Source: Cognatilysobacter bugurensis
GTDB taxonomy: Bacteria > Pseudomonadota > Gammaproteobacteria > Xanthomonadales > Xanthomonadaceae
Direction of reading: 5' to 3'
Length of the DNA stretch: 64,000 nt
Assembly (NCBI RefSeq): GCF_014652095.1
Contig: NZ_BMYD01000002.1
Span: forward strand, 310,001-374,000
Below the pieces are notes generated by a model, which had not been told where the DNA came from, did no database searches, and saw only the letters and a program-made list of their open reading frames with translations. Both the position numbers and the translations under genes were made by a program. Shown piece by piece: positions 41,132-48,862 of the stretch. How positions within the stretch are numbered: the stretch's first letter is position 1; the number at the start of each line of letters is the position of its first letter.

Positions 41132-41797
41132 TCAGTCGACCTGGACGCAGTAACCAAGCCCGCGCTGCGTGCGGATCGGGTCCGCATTCGCATCCACCTC
41201 GCGCAGCTTCGCGCGCAGCGTTTTGACGTGCGTGTCGACGGTGCGGTCCGTGCTCTCGGTGTCGCTGCCCCAGACGCGGTCGAGCAACTGCGCGCGGGTC
41301 AGGATCGCGCCGGGCCGCTGCAGCAGCGCGGCGAGCAGGCCGTATTCATAGCGCGTGAGATCGAGCCAGCGACCGCGGAAGGCGATGCGGTGGCCGGCCG
41401 CGTCGTGCTCGAACGCCCCGCGTGGCGCGGTCGCGCCCTGGCTGCGCCGCAGCACCACGCGCACCCGGGCCACGAGTTCGCGCGGCGAGAACGGCTTGGC
41501 GACGTAATCGTCCGCGCCGATCTCGAAGCCGAGCACGCGGTCGGCCTCGGCGTCGCGCGCGGTCAGGAAGATGACCGGAAGGTCGCGCGCGCGCCGCAGC
41601 TCGCGGCACAGCGCGAACCCGCCGATGTCGGGCAGGCCCACGTCGAGGATCGCGAGGTCGAACGCGTCGCCGGAGGCGGCATGCAGCGCCGCGCGCCCGG
41701 TCAGCGCGTGCACGGTCTCGTGCCCCTCCGCGCGCAGCGCGAACTCGACGGTCTGCGCGATCGCCGCCTCGTCTTCGACCAGTAGAACGCGTGCCAT
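41132..41797 (-). CDS. creB: Response regulator CreB
   Basis: The 221-residue OmpR/PhoB-family regulator has a receiver domain (LLVEDE, phospho-acceptor Asp in LAILDVGLPDIGG, Thr in FLTARD, Lys in VAKPFSPRELVARV) and a winged-helix DNA-binding domain (LTRYEYGLLAALLQRPGAILTRAQL, DRTVDTHVKTLRAKL). The ATG at 41797 has a strong GGAGGGG site. It is the first gene of creBCD and is transcribed away from the stressosome operon. Confidence 0.94.
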   Translation of the reverse strand: MARVLLVEDEAAIAQTVEFALRAEGHETVHALTGRAALHAASGDAFDLAILDVGLPDIGGFALCRELRRARDLPVIFLTARDAEADRVLGFEIGADDYVAKPFSPRELVARVRVVLRRSQGATAPRGAFEHDAAGHRIAFRGRWLDLTRYEYGLLAALLQRPGAILTRAQLLDRVWGSDTESTDRTVDTHVKTLRAKLREVDANADPIRTQRGLGYCVQVD

Positions 41798-41858
41798 GAA
41801 ATCCCCTCCGACACGCAAGCATAAGCGGCCCAGTGCGGCATGCGGGCGCACGGTCCGT

Positions 41859-41872
41859 TCACGGCGCCGTGA
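41859..41872. promoter_or_regulatory. Perfect palindrome between divergent creB and rsbR
   Basis: TCACGGCGCCGTGA is a perfect 14-base palindrome in the 108-base region between two divergent operons. It includes TTCAC on the left; the known CreB tag is a direct repeat of TTCAC, so this is not a standard CreB site. It is a candidate operator only. Confidence 0.35.
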
Positions 41873-41905
41873 TACCTTCCGCCACCATTTGCCGGGGGAA
41901 ATCCG

Positions 41906-42766
41906 ATGTCCGACGCCGTATCGCTGAAGTCCATCCTCGAGACCGACCAGTCCACGATTCTCGATGCGTGGGTACGCGCGATCGAAGAGTCGGCGTCCAG
42001 CCTGCGCGGCCGGGTGTCGAAGGAGGAGCTCGGCGGCAATGCGTCGGAGATGCTGCAGCAGCTCGTGCAGGCGATCCGCGTGACCGCCGACGGCGGCACC
42101 ACGGCGGATTTCACCGCGCTCGACCGCTATTTCGACGACTTCGCGCGCGACCGCGTGTTGCAGGGCTTCACCGCCGAGGAGACCGCGACGTTCGTGCTCT
42201 CGCTCAAGCGCGCCGTGTTCGTGCAGCTGCAGTCGCGCCTTGCCAGCGATCCGACGGCGTTCGCTGCCGCGACCTGGGATGCCACCCAGCTCATCGACAA
42301 GCTCGCGCTGCGCTGCATCGGCGCGTTCCAGCGCATGCGCGAGTCGATCATCGAGCGCCAGCAGCAGGAGCTGCTCGAGCTGTCGACCCCGGTCGTCAAG
42401 CTGTGGGACGGCGTGCTCGCGCTGCCGATCATCGGCACGCTCGACTCGAACCGCACCGCGACGATGATGGAAACGCTGCTCACGCGCATCGCCGACACCG
42501 GCTCGGCGATCGCGATCATCGACATCACCGGCGTGCCGACCGTCGACACGCTCGTCGCCCAGCACCTCATCAAGACCGTCACCGCGATCCGCCTCATGGG
42601 CGCCGAATGCATCATCAGCGGCGTGCGCCCGCAGATCGCGCAGACGATCGTCCACCTCGGCGTCGACCTCGGCAACGTGACCACGAAGGCGAACCTCGCC
42701 GACGCGCTCTCGCTCGCGCTGGTCCGCACCGGCGTCACCGTCGTCAAGACCGCGCGCGGCGGCTGA
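41906..42766 (+). CDS. rsbR: Stressosome sensor-scaffold protein RsbR
   Basis: The 286-residue protein has an N-terminal RsbR-type helical sensor domain (residues 1-150) and a C-terminal STAS domain (about 160-275) with IIDITGVPTVDTLVAQHL. Thr215 in this motif corresponds to the phosphorylated Thr205 of Bacillus RsbR. RsbR and RsbS build the large stressosome particle that holds the kinase RsbT until stress. It is first in a six-gene operon, with GGGGGA before the ATG. Confidence 0.9.
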   Translation: MSDAVSLKSILETDQSTILDAWVRAIEESASSLRGRVSKEELGGNASEMLQQLVQAIRVTADGGTTADFTALDRYFDDFARDRVLQGFTAEETATFVLSLKRAVFVQLQSRLASDPTAFAAATWDATQLIDKLALRCIGAFQRMRESIIERQQQELLELSTPVVKLWDGVLALPIIGTLDSNRTATMMETLLTRIADTGSAIAIIDITGVPTVDTLVAQHLIKTVTAIRLMGAECIISGVRPQIAQTIVHLGVDLGNVTTKANLADALSLALVRTGVTVVKTARGG

Positions 42767-42767
42767 C

Positions 42768-43139
42768 GTGGAGCGCATTCCCATCCTGCGGATGGGTGAC
42801 GTGTTGCTCGTCACCATCCAGGTCGACATGCACGACCGCATTGCGCTGCAGTTGCAGGACGACCTCACGCGCATGATCGAAAAGACCGGCGCGCGCGGCG
42901 TGGTCATCGACATCTCCGCGCTCGAGATGGTCGACTCGTTCATCGGCCGCATCATCGCCGACACCTCGGCGATGTCGAAGGTGCTCGATGCAGAGACGGT
43001 GCTCGTCGGCATGCGGCCCGCGGTGGCGATCACGCTGGTCGAGCTCGGCATCGCGATGCCCGGCGTCAAGACCGCGCTCGACGTGGAGCGCGGACTCGCG
43101 ATGCTGTCGGCCGGGCGCGGCGCGGACGCAGACGAGTGA
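42768..43139 (+). CDS. rsbS: Stressosome STAS protein RsbS
   Basis: The 123-residue single STAS-domain protein has the motif IDISALEMVDSFIGRII. Ser57 corresponds to the Ser59 that RsbT phosphorylates in Bacillus RsbS. The start is a GTG immediately after the rsbR stop, and its stop overlaps the rsbT GTG, so the three proteins are translationally coupled, as expected for a complex. Confidence 0.92.
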   Translation: MERIPILRMGDVLLVTIQVDMHDRIALQLQDDLTRMIEKTGARGVVIDISALEMVDSFIGRIIADTSAMSKVLDAETVLVGMRPAVAITLVELGIAMPGVKTALDVERGLAMLSAGRGADADE

Positions 43140-43540
43140 GCGCCGCCGATACGGGCTCGCTGCCGCTGCGCAGCGAGCAGGACATCGTGTTCGCGCGCCA
43201 GGCCGTGCGGCAGATCGCGCAGCGGCTGCGGTTCTCGCTCGTCGACCAGACCAAGATGGTCACCGCGTCGAGCGAGCTCGCGCGCAACGCGCTCGTCTAC
43301 GGCGGCGGCGGCGACATGCACTGGGACGTGGTCCGAAATGGCGCCCGCACCGGCCTGCGCCTGGCCTTTGTCGACGCAGGCCCCGGCATTGCCGACCTGT
43401 CGCTCGCGCTGACCGACGGCTGGACCTCCGGCGGCGGGCTCGGGCTCGGCCTCACCGGCACGCGCCGGCTCGTCAACGATTTCGAGATCGACAGCGCGCC
43501 CGGCCGCGGCACGCGCGTCACGATCACGCGGTGGCAGTGA
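43136..43540 (+). CDS. rsbT: Stressosome serine/threonine kinase RsbT
   Basis: The 134-residue GHKL kinase has the N-box SSELARNALVYGGGG, the G1 box DAGPGIAD and the G2 box GGGLGLGLTGTRRLVNDFEI, typical of RsbT. It phosphorylates RsbS and RsbR and leaves the stressosome to activate a downstream partner. In this operon, which lacks RsbU and a sigma-B, the partner is likely one of the kinases or the phosphatase that follow. Confidence 0.92.
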   Translation: MSAADTGSLPLRSEQDIVFARQAVRQIAQRLRFSLVDQTKMVTASSELARNALVYGGGGDMHWDVVRNGARTGLRLAFVDAGPGIADLSLALTDGWTSGGGLGLGLTGTRRLVNDFEIDSAPGRGTRVTITRWQ

Positions 43541-44520
43541 TGGTCTACGACACCGGGCAGTGGCAGCTCGCCGCGCTCGACGATACGACGCAGGTCGGTG
43601 CAGCGCGACGGCTTGCGGCGCGCGCGGCCGAGTTCGCCGGGCTGACCGACGTCATGGCCGGCCGGCTCGGCCTCGTCGTCGTCGAGCTTGCGACCAACCT
43701 GCTCAAGCACGCCACGCGCGGCCGCCTGCTGCTGCGCGCGGACGGGCAGGGCGAGGACGCGGCGGTCGATGTCGTCGCGATCGATCACGGCCCGGGCATG
43801 GACCTGGGGCGCTGCTTCGACGACGGCTACTCGACCAGCGGCACGCCCGGCACCGGCCTCGGCGCCGTGCGTCGGGCGGCGACGCTGTTCGACGCGCACT
43901 CCGACGCACGCGGCAGCGTGCTGTTCGCACGCATCGGGGACACACCCGGCCCGCGTCGCGGCTCGATCGCGCTCGCGCTCGCGGGCGAACTCGACAGCGG
44001 CGACGGCTGGCAGTTCATCCCCACCGCGCAGGGCTGGTCCGCTGCGCTCTCCGACGGGCTCGGCCACGGCCCCGGCGCCGCGGCTGCAACGGAGGTGGTG
44101 CTGCGCACCCACGGCGAACACCCCGAGGCGCCCGCACGTTGCCTGCAGCTCGCGCATGAACGCGCACGGGCGACGCGTGGCGCGGCCTGCTCGATCGTGG
44201 TCCACGACCACGAGGCGAATGCACTTACCCACGCCGGCATCGGCAACGTCGCGGCGTCGGTGATCGGCCTCGACGACAGCCGCGGGTTCGCCGGGCAGAG
44301 CGGCACGCTGGGCGCGACGTGCCCCGCGGTGCGCGAGCAGCGCATCGACGTGTCCGCGCGGTCGCTCGTCGTCCTCCACAGCGACGGGCTCAGCGCACGC
44401 TGGCGCCTGTCGGACTACCCGGGCCTGCGCACGCGCCATCCGCAGGTCATCGCCGGCGTGTTGTTCCGCGACGCGCAACGCCCACGCGACGACGCCACCG
44501 TGCTCGTCATCGAAACCTGA
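43540..44520 (+). CDS. GHKL kinase - PP2C phosphatase fusion (RsbX-like)
   Basis: The 326-residue protein joins two domains. Residues 1-135 form an RsbT/RsbW-like ATPase domain (VELATNLLKHATRG, DHGPGMDL, GTPGTGLGAVRRAATLF). Residues about 140-326 form a SpoIIE/RsbX-type PP2C phosphatase (ALSDGLGHGPGAAAATEVV, HSDGLSARW, RDDATVLVI). Bacillus RsbX lacks the kinase-like half. I infer that it resets phosphorylated RsbS/RsbR and that its N-terminal half may bind STAS proteins. The ATG overlaps the rsbT stop (TGATG). Confidence 0.85.
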   Translation: MVYDTGQWQLAALDDTTQVGAARRLAARAAEFAGLTDVMAGRLGLVVVELATNLLKHATRGRLLLRADGQGEDAAVDVVAIDHGPGMDLGRCFDDGYSTSGTPGTGLGAVRRAATLFDAHSDARGSVLFARIGDTPGPRRGSIALALAGELDSGDGWQFIPTAQGWSAALSDGLGHGPGAAAATEVVLRTHGEHPEAPARCLQLAHERARATRGAACSIVVHDHEANALTHAGIGNVAASVIGLDDSRGFAGQSGTLGATCPAVREQRIDVSARSLVVLHSDGLSARWRLSDYPGLRTRHPQVIAGVLFRDAQRPRDDATVLVIET

Positions 44521-44528
44521 GGCCGCGC

Positions 44529-45410
44529 ATGGATTCCGAATCCGATCGCCTCCGCCGCCAGCTCGACGATGCGCTCGCTCGCATCGACGCGCTCAACAGC
44601 GAACTCGCCGAGACCAACAACGGCGTGCTCGCGCTGTATTCCGAACTCGACGAGCAGGCCGAGCAACTGCGCCAGGTCTCCGAGCTCAAGAGCCGGTTCC
44701 TCTCGTACATGAGCCACGAGTTCCGCACTCCGCTGGTCTCGATCCAGAGCATGGGCGGCCTGCTCATGGCGCGGCTCGATGGGCCGCTCAGCGACGAGCA
44801 GGAGCGGCAGGTCATGTTCATCCAGAGCGCGGCCGCCGAGCTGAGCGAGATGGTGGACGACCTGCTCGACCTCGCGAAGGTCGAGGCCGGTCGAATCACC
44901 GTCTCGCCCGACTGGTTCGATCTCATCGACCTGTTCTCCGCACTCCGCGGCATGTTCCGGCCAATTGCGATGCCGGGCGATGTCGTGCTGGTGTTTGAAG
45001 AGCCGGTCGACATGCCGCGCATGTTCTCGGACAACCAGAAGGTCGCGCAGATCTTGCGCAATTTCATTTCCAACGCCTACAAGTTCACCGAGCGCGGCTC
45101 GATCACGGTCAGTGCGCGGGCGGAAGGCGACGGCTTCGTGCGGTTTTCGGTTGCCGACACCGGCATCGGCATCGCGGCCGAGGACATCGGCCAGCTGTTC
45201 CAGGATTTCGTGCAACTGCCATCCGCACGGGCCGCGCGCCGCGGCACCGGCCTGGGCCTGTCGCTGTGCCGGCGCTTCGCGGAATTGCTCGGCGGTCGGG
45301 TCGAGCTCGAAAGCACGCCCGGCGTCGGCTCGACATTCCATGCGATCCTTCCGGCTCATGCGCCTACGCCTGCCGGGGCGTCGGCGGAGGCAGCCGGAGA
45401 CGGGCTTTGA
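44529..45410 (+). CDS. Soluble histidine kinase of the stressosome operon
   Basis: The 293-residue protein has no membrane segment. It begins with a coiled coil (residues 5-50, LRRQLDDALARIDALNSEL), then an H-box FLSYMSHEFRTPLVSI, N-box RNFISNAYKFTERG, and G boxes DTGIGIAAED and RGTGLGLSLCRRFAELLGG. No sensor domain is present, so input must come from partners, presumably RsbT or the fused phosphatase. The likely receiver is the hybrid protein encoded next, whose TTG start overlaps this stop. Confidence 0.88.
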   Translation: MDSESDRLRRQLDDALARIDALNSELAETNNGVLALYSELDEQAEQLRQVSELKSRFLSYMSHEFRTPLVSIQSMGGLLMARLDGPLSDEQERQVMFIQSAAAELSEMVDDLLDLAKVEAGRITVSPDWFDLIDLFSALRGMFRPIAMPGDVVLVFEEPVDMPRMFSDNQKVAQILRNFISNAYKFTERGSITVSARAEGDGFVRFSVADTGIGIAAEDIGQLFQDFVQLPSARAARRGTGLGLSLCRRFAELLGGRVELESTPGVGSTFHAILPAHAPTPAGASAEAAGDGL

Positions 45411-47308
45411 TCGGTGAGATCCAGGTCGATCGGCCCATCCTGGTCGTCGACGACAACAATTCCACGCGCTATTCGACCGTTCGCATCCTGCGTGCGGCCG
45501 GCGTCCAGGTGCTCGAGGCAGTGACCGGCCAAGAAGGCATCGCGCTCGCGGCCGGCTGCGACGCGGTCGTCCTGGACGTGAACCTGCCCGACCTCGACGG
45601 GTTCGAGGTCTGCCGCCGGCTGCGCGAGGGCACCGTCAACACGCGCGTGCCGGTGATCCACCTCACCGCGCAACGCATGCGCGACGAGGACAAGATCCGG
45701 GGGCTCGAGTCGGGCGCGGACGCCTACCTGACCCACCCGGTCGATCCGGGCGTGCTGGTCGCGACGATCAATGCACTGCGCCGCGCGCGCACCGCCGAGT
45801 ACTCCGAGCAGATTTCGCGCGCGCGCTTCGAGGCGATGTTCCGCACCGCGCCGGTCGGCATCGCGATGGTCGCAGCGGACGGCGCGATCGTCGAAAGCAA
45901 TGCCGAACTCCACCGCATGCTCGGCACCGACGTGGGCGCGCCCGAGGTCGCCGGGCTCATCGGGGAACTGCTGGCCCAATGCGGGCAGGGCGCCGCGCTG
46001 GGCACGTATGCGCCGGTGCTGACGATGCCCGCCGGGTCCGCGCGCCCGCTGCACCTGGACTGCCGGGTGGCCGCGCTCGATGAAGGCGCGCGGCTGCTGC
46101 TCGTGGTCGACGTGACGCACCGGCGTCAGCTCGAGGAAGCACAGGAGCGCCTGCTGGCCAGCGAGCGCGAGGCGCGCCGCCAGGCCGAAGAGGCGAGCCG
46201 CACGAAGGACTCGTTTCTCGCGCTGCTCTCGCACGAGCTGCGCAATCCGCTCGCGCCGATCAGCTCGGCGGCGCGGCTGCTGCAGATGGCGCCGAACGAC
46301 GCGGCCATGGTCGGCCGTGCCGGCGCGGTGATCACGCGTCAGGTTGGGCACATGAAGGAGCTCGTCGACGACCTGATGGACGTCTCGCGCGTGACCCGCG
46401 GCCTGGTCGAACTCGAACGCGGGCCGGTCGCGCTGCAGTCCGTGCTCGAGGCGGCGGTCGAGCAGGTCCGTCCGCTCATCGACACGCGCGGCCATGCGCT
46501 GCAGGTCGAGGTGCCCGATGCGCCCGTGGTCGTCGACGGCGACCGCACGCGGCTGGTCCAGGTGATCGCAAACCTGCTCAACAACGCCGCGAAATACACC
46601 CCGCCCGGCGGCCAGCTCAGGCTCACGCTGGCCGAGAAGGCAGGCGGAGCGGAGGTCGTGGTCGCCGACAGCGGCGTCGGCATGCCGATTGCGCTGCTGC
46701 CGCAGGTCTTCGACCTGTTCACCCAGGCCGAGCGCACGTCCGATCGCGCCCAGGGCGGGCTCGGCGTCGGGCTCGCTCTGGTCCGCAGCCTGGTGTTGCT
46801 GCACGGCGGCCGCGTCACGGCGGCCAGCCCCGGCGAAGGCCTCGGCAGCACCTTCACGGTGTCGCTGCCGCTGAGCGCGCACGCGACCGGCGCGGCCGTC
46901 GTCGACACGCCGCCGCGCGCAGACCGCAGACCGCTGTCCGTGTTGCTCGTGGACGACAACATCGACGGGGCGGCCACGCTCGCCGACGTGCTGCGCCTGG
47001 CCGGGCACCGGGTGCAGCTGGCGCACGACGCCGCGTCGGCGTTGGACGCGTCGCAGGCGCCGGACGCCACGTTCGACGTGTTCGTGCTCGACATCGGCCT
47101 GCCCGGCATGACCGGCCACGAGCTAGCCGAGACGCTCAAGGCGATGCCGCGCTGGCGCGCCGCCGCGTATATCGCGCTGACCGGTTACGGCCAGCCGGGG
47201 GACCGGGAGACGTCTCGCGCGGCAGGGTTCGACCGCCATCTCGTCAAGCCGGTGCGGGAATCCGAGCTTCTCGCCACGCTCGACGCAGTCACGCGCCCGG
47301 CCGCCTGA
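45407..47308 (+). CDS. Hybrid regulator: receiver - PAS - histidine kinase - receiver
   Basis: The 633-residue protein has a receiver domain (residues 10-125; phospho-Asp in VVLDVNLPDLDG), a PAS domain (about 140-250), a kinase core (LALLSHELRNPLAPI, NLLNNAAKYTPPGG, DSGVGMPIALL, GGLGVGLALVRSLV) and a C-terminal receiver (VLLVDDNIDGA, VLDIGLPGMTG, LVKPVRESELL). In the first receiver the usual Lys before Pro is His (AYLTHPVDP). The start is a TTG inside the previous stop context (TTGA), giving a receiver domain at the very N-terminus. No DNA-binding output is encoded, so the final target is elsewhere. Confidence 0.87.
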   Translation: MIGEIQVDRPILVVDDNNSTRYSTVRILRAAGVQVLEAVTGQEGIALAAGCDAVVLDVNLPDLDGFEVCRRLREGTVNTRVPVIHLTAQRMRDEDKIRGLESGADAYLTHPVDPGVLVATINALRRARTAEYSEQISRARFEAMFRTAPVGIAMVAADGAIVESNAELHRMLGTDVGAPEVAGLIGELLAQCGQGAALGTYAPVLTMPAGSARPLHLDCRVAALDEGARLLLVVDVTHRRQLEEAQERLLASEREARRQAEEASRTKDSFLALLSHELRNPLAPISSAARLLQMAPNDAAMVGRAGAVITRQVGHMKELVDDLMDVSRVTRGLVELERGPVALQSVLEAAVEQVRPLIDTRGHALQVEVPDAPVVVDGDRTRLVQVIANLLNNAAKYTPPGGQLRLTLAEKAGGAEVVVADSGVGMPIALLPQVFDLFTQAERTSDRAQGGLGVGLALVRSLVLLHGGRVTAASPGEGLGSTFTVSLPLSAHATGAAVVDTPPRADRRPLSVLLVDDNIDGAATLADVLRLAGHRVQLAHDAASALDASQAPDATFDVFVLDIGLPGMTGHELAETLKAMPRWRAAAYIALTGYGQPGDRETSRAAGFDRHLVKPVRESELLATLDAVTRPAA

Positions 47309-47348
47309 GCCCGCGGTGGTGCGCGGACACGTGGGCCTGGGCGCACAA

Positions 47349-47366
47349 GGCCGCCTCGGCGGCCTG
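47349..47366. terminator. Inverted repeat between convergent genes
   Basis: AGGCCGCC-TC-GGCGGCCT lies in the 87-base gap between the converging hybrid-kinase and QueC-like genes. It could act as a terminator in both directions, but no T tract follows on either strand. Confidence 0.4.
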
Positions 47367-47395
47367 GCCGGAACTCAGGCGGTCACTTACGGACC

Positions 47396-48181
47396 TCAGG
47401 CGTTCGCGCCGGCCTGCTGGGAGCCGCGCAGTGCGTCGCGCAGGCGCCGCAACAGCCCCTTTGCGAACCCGATCGTCGCGCGGTGCACCGCGCCGTAGAG
47501 GCGGCGCTTGGCGGGAATGCGCCAGCCGAGCCCGGCCTTGACCACGCCCACGCACGGGTTGCACACGCCGCACGGCTGCATCTCGTTCGGGCGATGGCAG
47601 AACCACGTGGCGAGCATGATCGGCCGCCAGCCGCGCTCGTCGACCTCGCGCGCCATGTCCTGCTTGGTGATGTGGAACAGCGGGAACGCGTAGTAACCGA
47701 ACACGATCTGCGCATCGGCGTGTTGCTTGGCGATGCGGTCGACCGGGTAGCCGTGCGCGGACACGCCCGGCTCACCGAGGTCGGTCAGCAGCGCGCCGGC
47801 ACCGTTGCGGGTCTTCTCGAAGCCGGTCTCGACCTCGCTCAGCCCGTGCTCGCGGCAGAACCGTCCGAGCCACGCGTACTGCGTGCCGAGCGGCTCGATC
47901 GCATTGAGGCGCGCCCAGGCGGCATCGACCTCGGGATCGGGGCGGATCTCGGACACTTTCGCGCTCCACGTCGGCAGCATCAGTGAGCGCGTCTGCGGGT
48001 AACGCGTGGCCAGCTCGTCCCGGATGCGGGCCATCGTGCGCAGTTCGACGTCGAGCGAGTTGCGCTTGTCGTCGATCAGGTAGATCGGCTGCACGGGCAG
48101 CCGGTGCACGAGCAACAGCCGCAACAGCTGGAACGTGGAGTCCCAGCCTCCGGTCCAAAGCAGGTGTACGGGGGCAGTCAT
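47396..48181 (-). CDS. QueC-like PP-loop ATPase
   Basis: The 261-residue protein has an N-terminal PP-loop (LLWTGGWDSTFQLL, in place of the SGGxDST of QueC) and a C-terminal zinc motif WFCHRPNEMQPCGVCNPCVG. This has the exact CX8CX2CX2C spacing of QueC, the 7-cyano-7-deazaguanine synthase. The remainder diverges from housekeeping QueC, so it may act on another carboxylate. No queE or other partner lies next to it; queD is 47 kb away. AGAGGA precedes the ATG. It is monocistronic here. Confidence 0.7.
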   Translation of the reverse strand: MTAPVHLLWTGGWDSTFQLLRLLLVHRLPVQPIYLIDDKRNSLDVELRTMARIRDELATRYPQTRSLMLPTWSAKVSEIRPDPEVDAAWARLNAIEPLGTQYAWLGRFCREHGLSEVETGFEKTRNGAGALLTDLGEPGVSAHGYPVDRIAKQHADAQIVFGYYAFPLFHITKQDMAREVDERGWRPIMLATWFCHRPNEMQPCGVCNPCVGVVKAGLGWRIPAKRRLYGAVHRATIGFAKGLLRRLRDALRGSQQAGANA

Positions 48182-48458
48182 TGGGTCCTCTTGATGTGAG
48201 TCGGGCGAGACCTGAGGCCTGCTACGTCTTCAAAGACGAGGCCGCGGGCGCGATCCGGCCACCCGGCGCACATCCGGACCGGTTTGAGCTGCCCCGAAAC
48301 AGCCATCTGCCAAGCGATGTAAAGCGTTGAAGTCCCACGCGTTTTGCACGCGAGGCAGCAGGCCCGGGCGCCGACGATGGATCATCGACGATACGCAGGG
48401 CGGGTCGAGCGCAGTTGCGAGACCCGATTAAACCGCCGGCTGCCGCGAATTTGTCACG

Positions 48459-48482
48459 ATGTTTCCATTACTCTGGAAATAT
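48459..48482. promoter_or_regulatory. Putative ArsR operator overlapping the arsR start
   Basis: The inverted repeat ATGTTTCCA-N6-TGGAAATAT (one G-T mismatch between arms) ends two bases into the arsR coding sequence. ArsR repressors bind dyads like this near their own promoter, so autorepression of the arsR-gapdh-arsJ operon is likely. Confidence 0.55.
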
Positions 48483-48825
48483 GGATACGAACCGCGCCGT
48501 CGCTGCCCTTTCCGCCTTGGCCCAGACCTCACGCCTGGCCGTGTTCCAGGCGCTCGTCGCCGCGGGGACCGACGGCGCGCTGCCGTCGGAAATCGCGCAG
48601 ACGCTCGACATCCCCGCCAACACGCTCTCGTTCCACCTGAAGACGCTGCTGCACGCCGAGCTCGTCACGGCCGAGCCGAGCGGCCGCCGCATCCGCTACC
48701 GGGCGAACTTCGCGCGTGTGCAGGGGCTCGTCGATTTCCTCACGAAAAATTGCTGCGGCGGCGATTTGTCGCAGTGCGCGCCCGTGAGCGGCTGTGCGCC
48801 GAACGCGACCGCCGGTGCGCGCTGA
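48481..48825 (+). CDS. arsR: ArsR-family arsenic-responsive repressor
   Basis: The 114-residue winged-helix protein has AALSALAQTSRLAVFQALV, a recognition helix region (LPSEIAQTLDIPANTLSFHLKTLLHAELV) and a beta-wing (RRIRYRANF). Its cysteines are C-terminal (NCCGGDLSQC and SGC), unlike the classical CxC in helix alpha3. This matches the ArsR group that senses As(III) with C-terminal cysteines. It is the first gene before gapdh and arsJ. Confidence 0.9.
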   Translation: MDTNRAVAALSALAQTSRLAVFQALVAAGTDGALPSEIAQTLDIPANTLSFHLKTLLHAELVTAEPSGRRIRYRANFARVQGLVDFLTKNCCGGDLSQCAPVSGCAPNATAGAR

Positions 48826-48862
48826 GCCGCATTCCTGACTTCTTAATCAATAGGACCACTCC

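Noticed and set aside
41798-43321. Extension of creB to a 729-residue protein
   Set aside because: The upstream part is antisense to rsbR and rsbS; the ATG at 41797 has a strong ribosome site and gives a normal response regulator.
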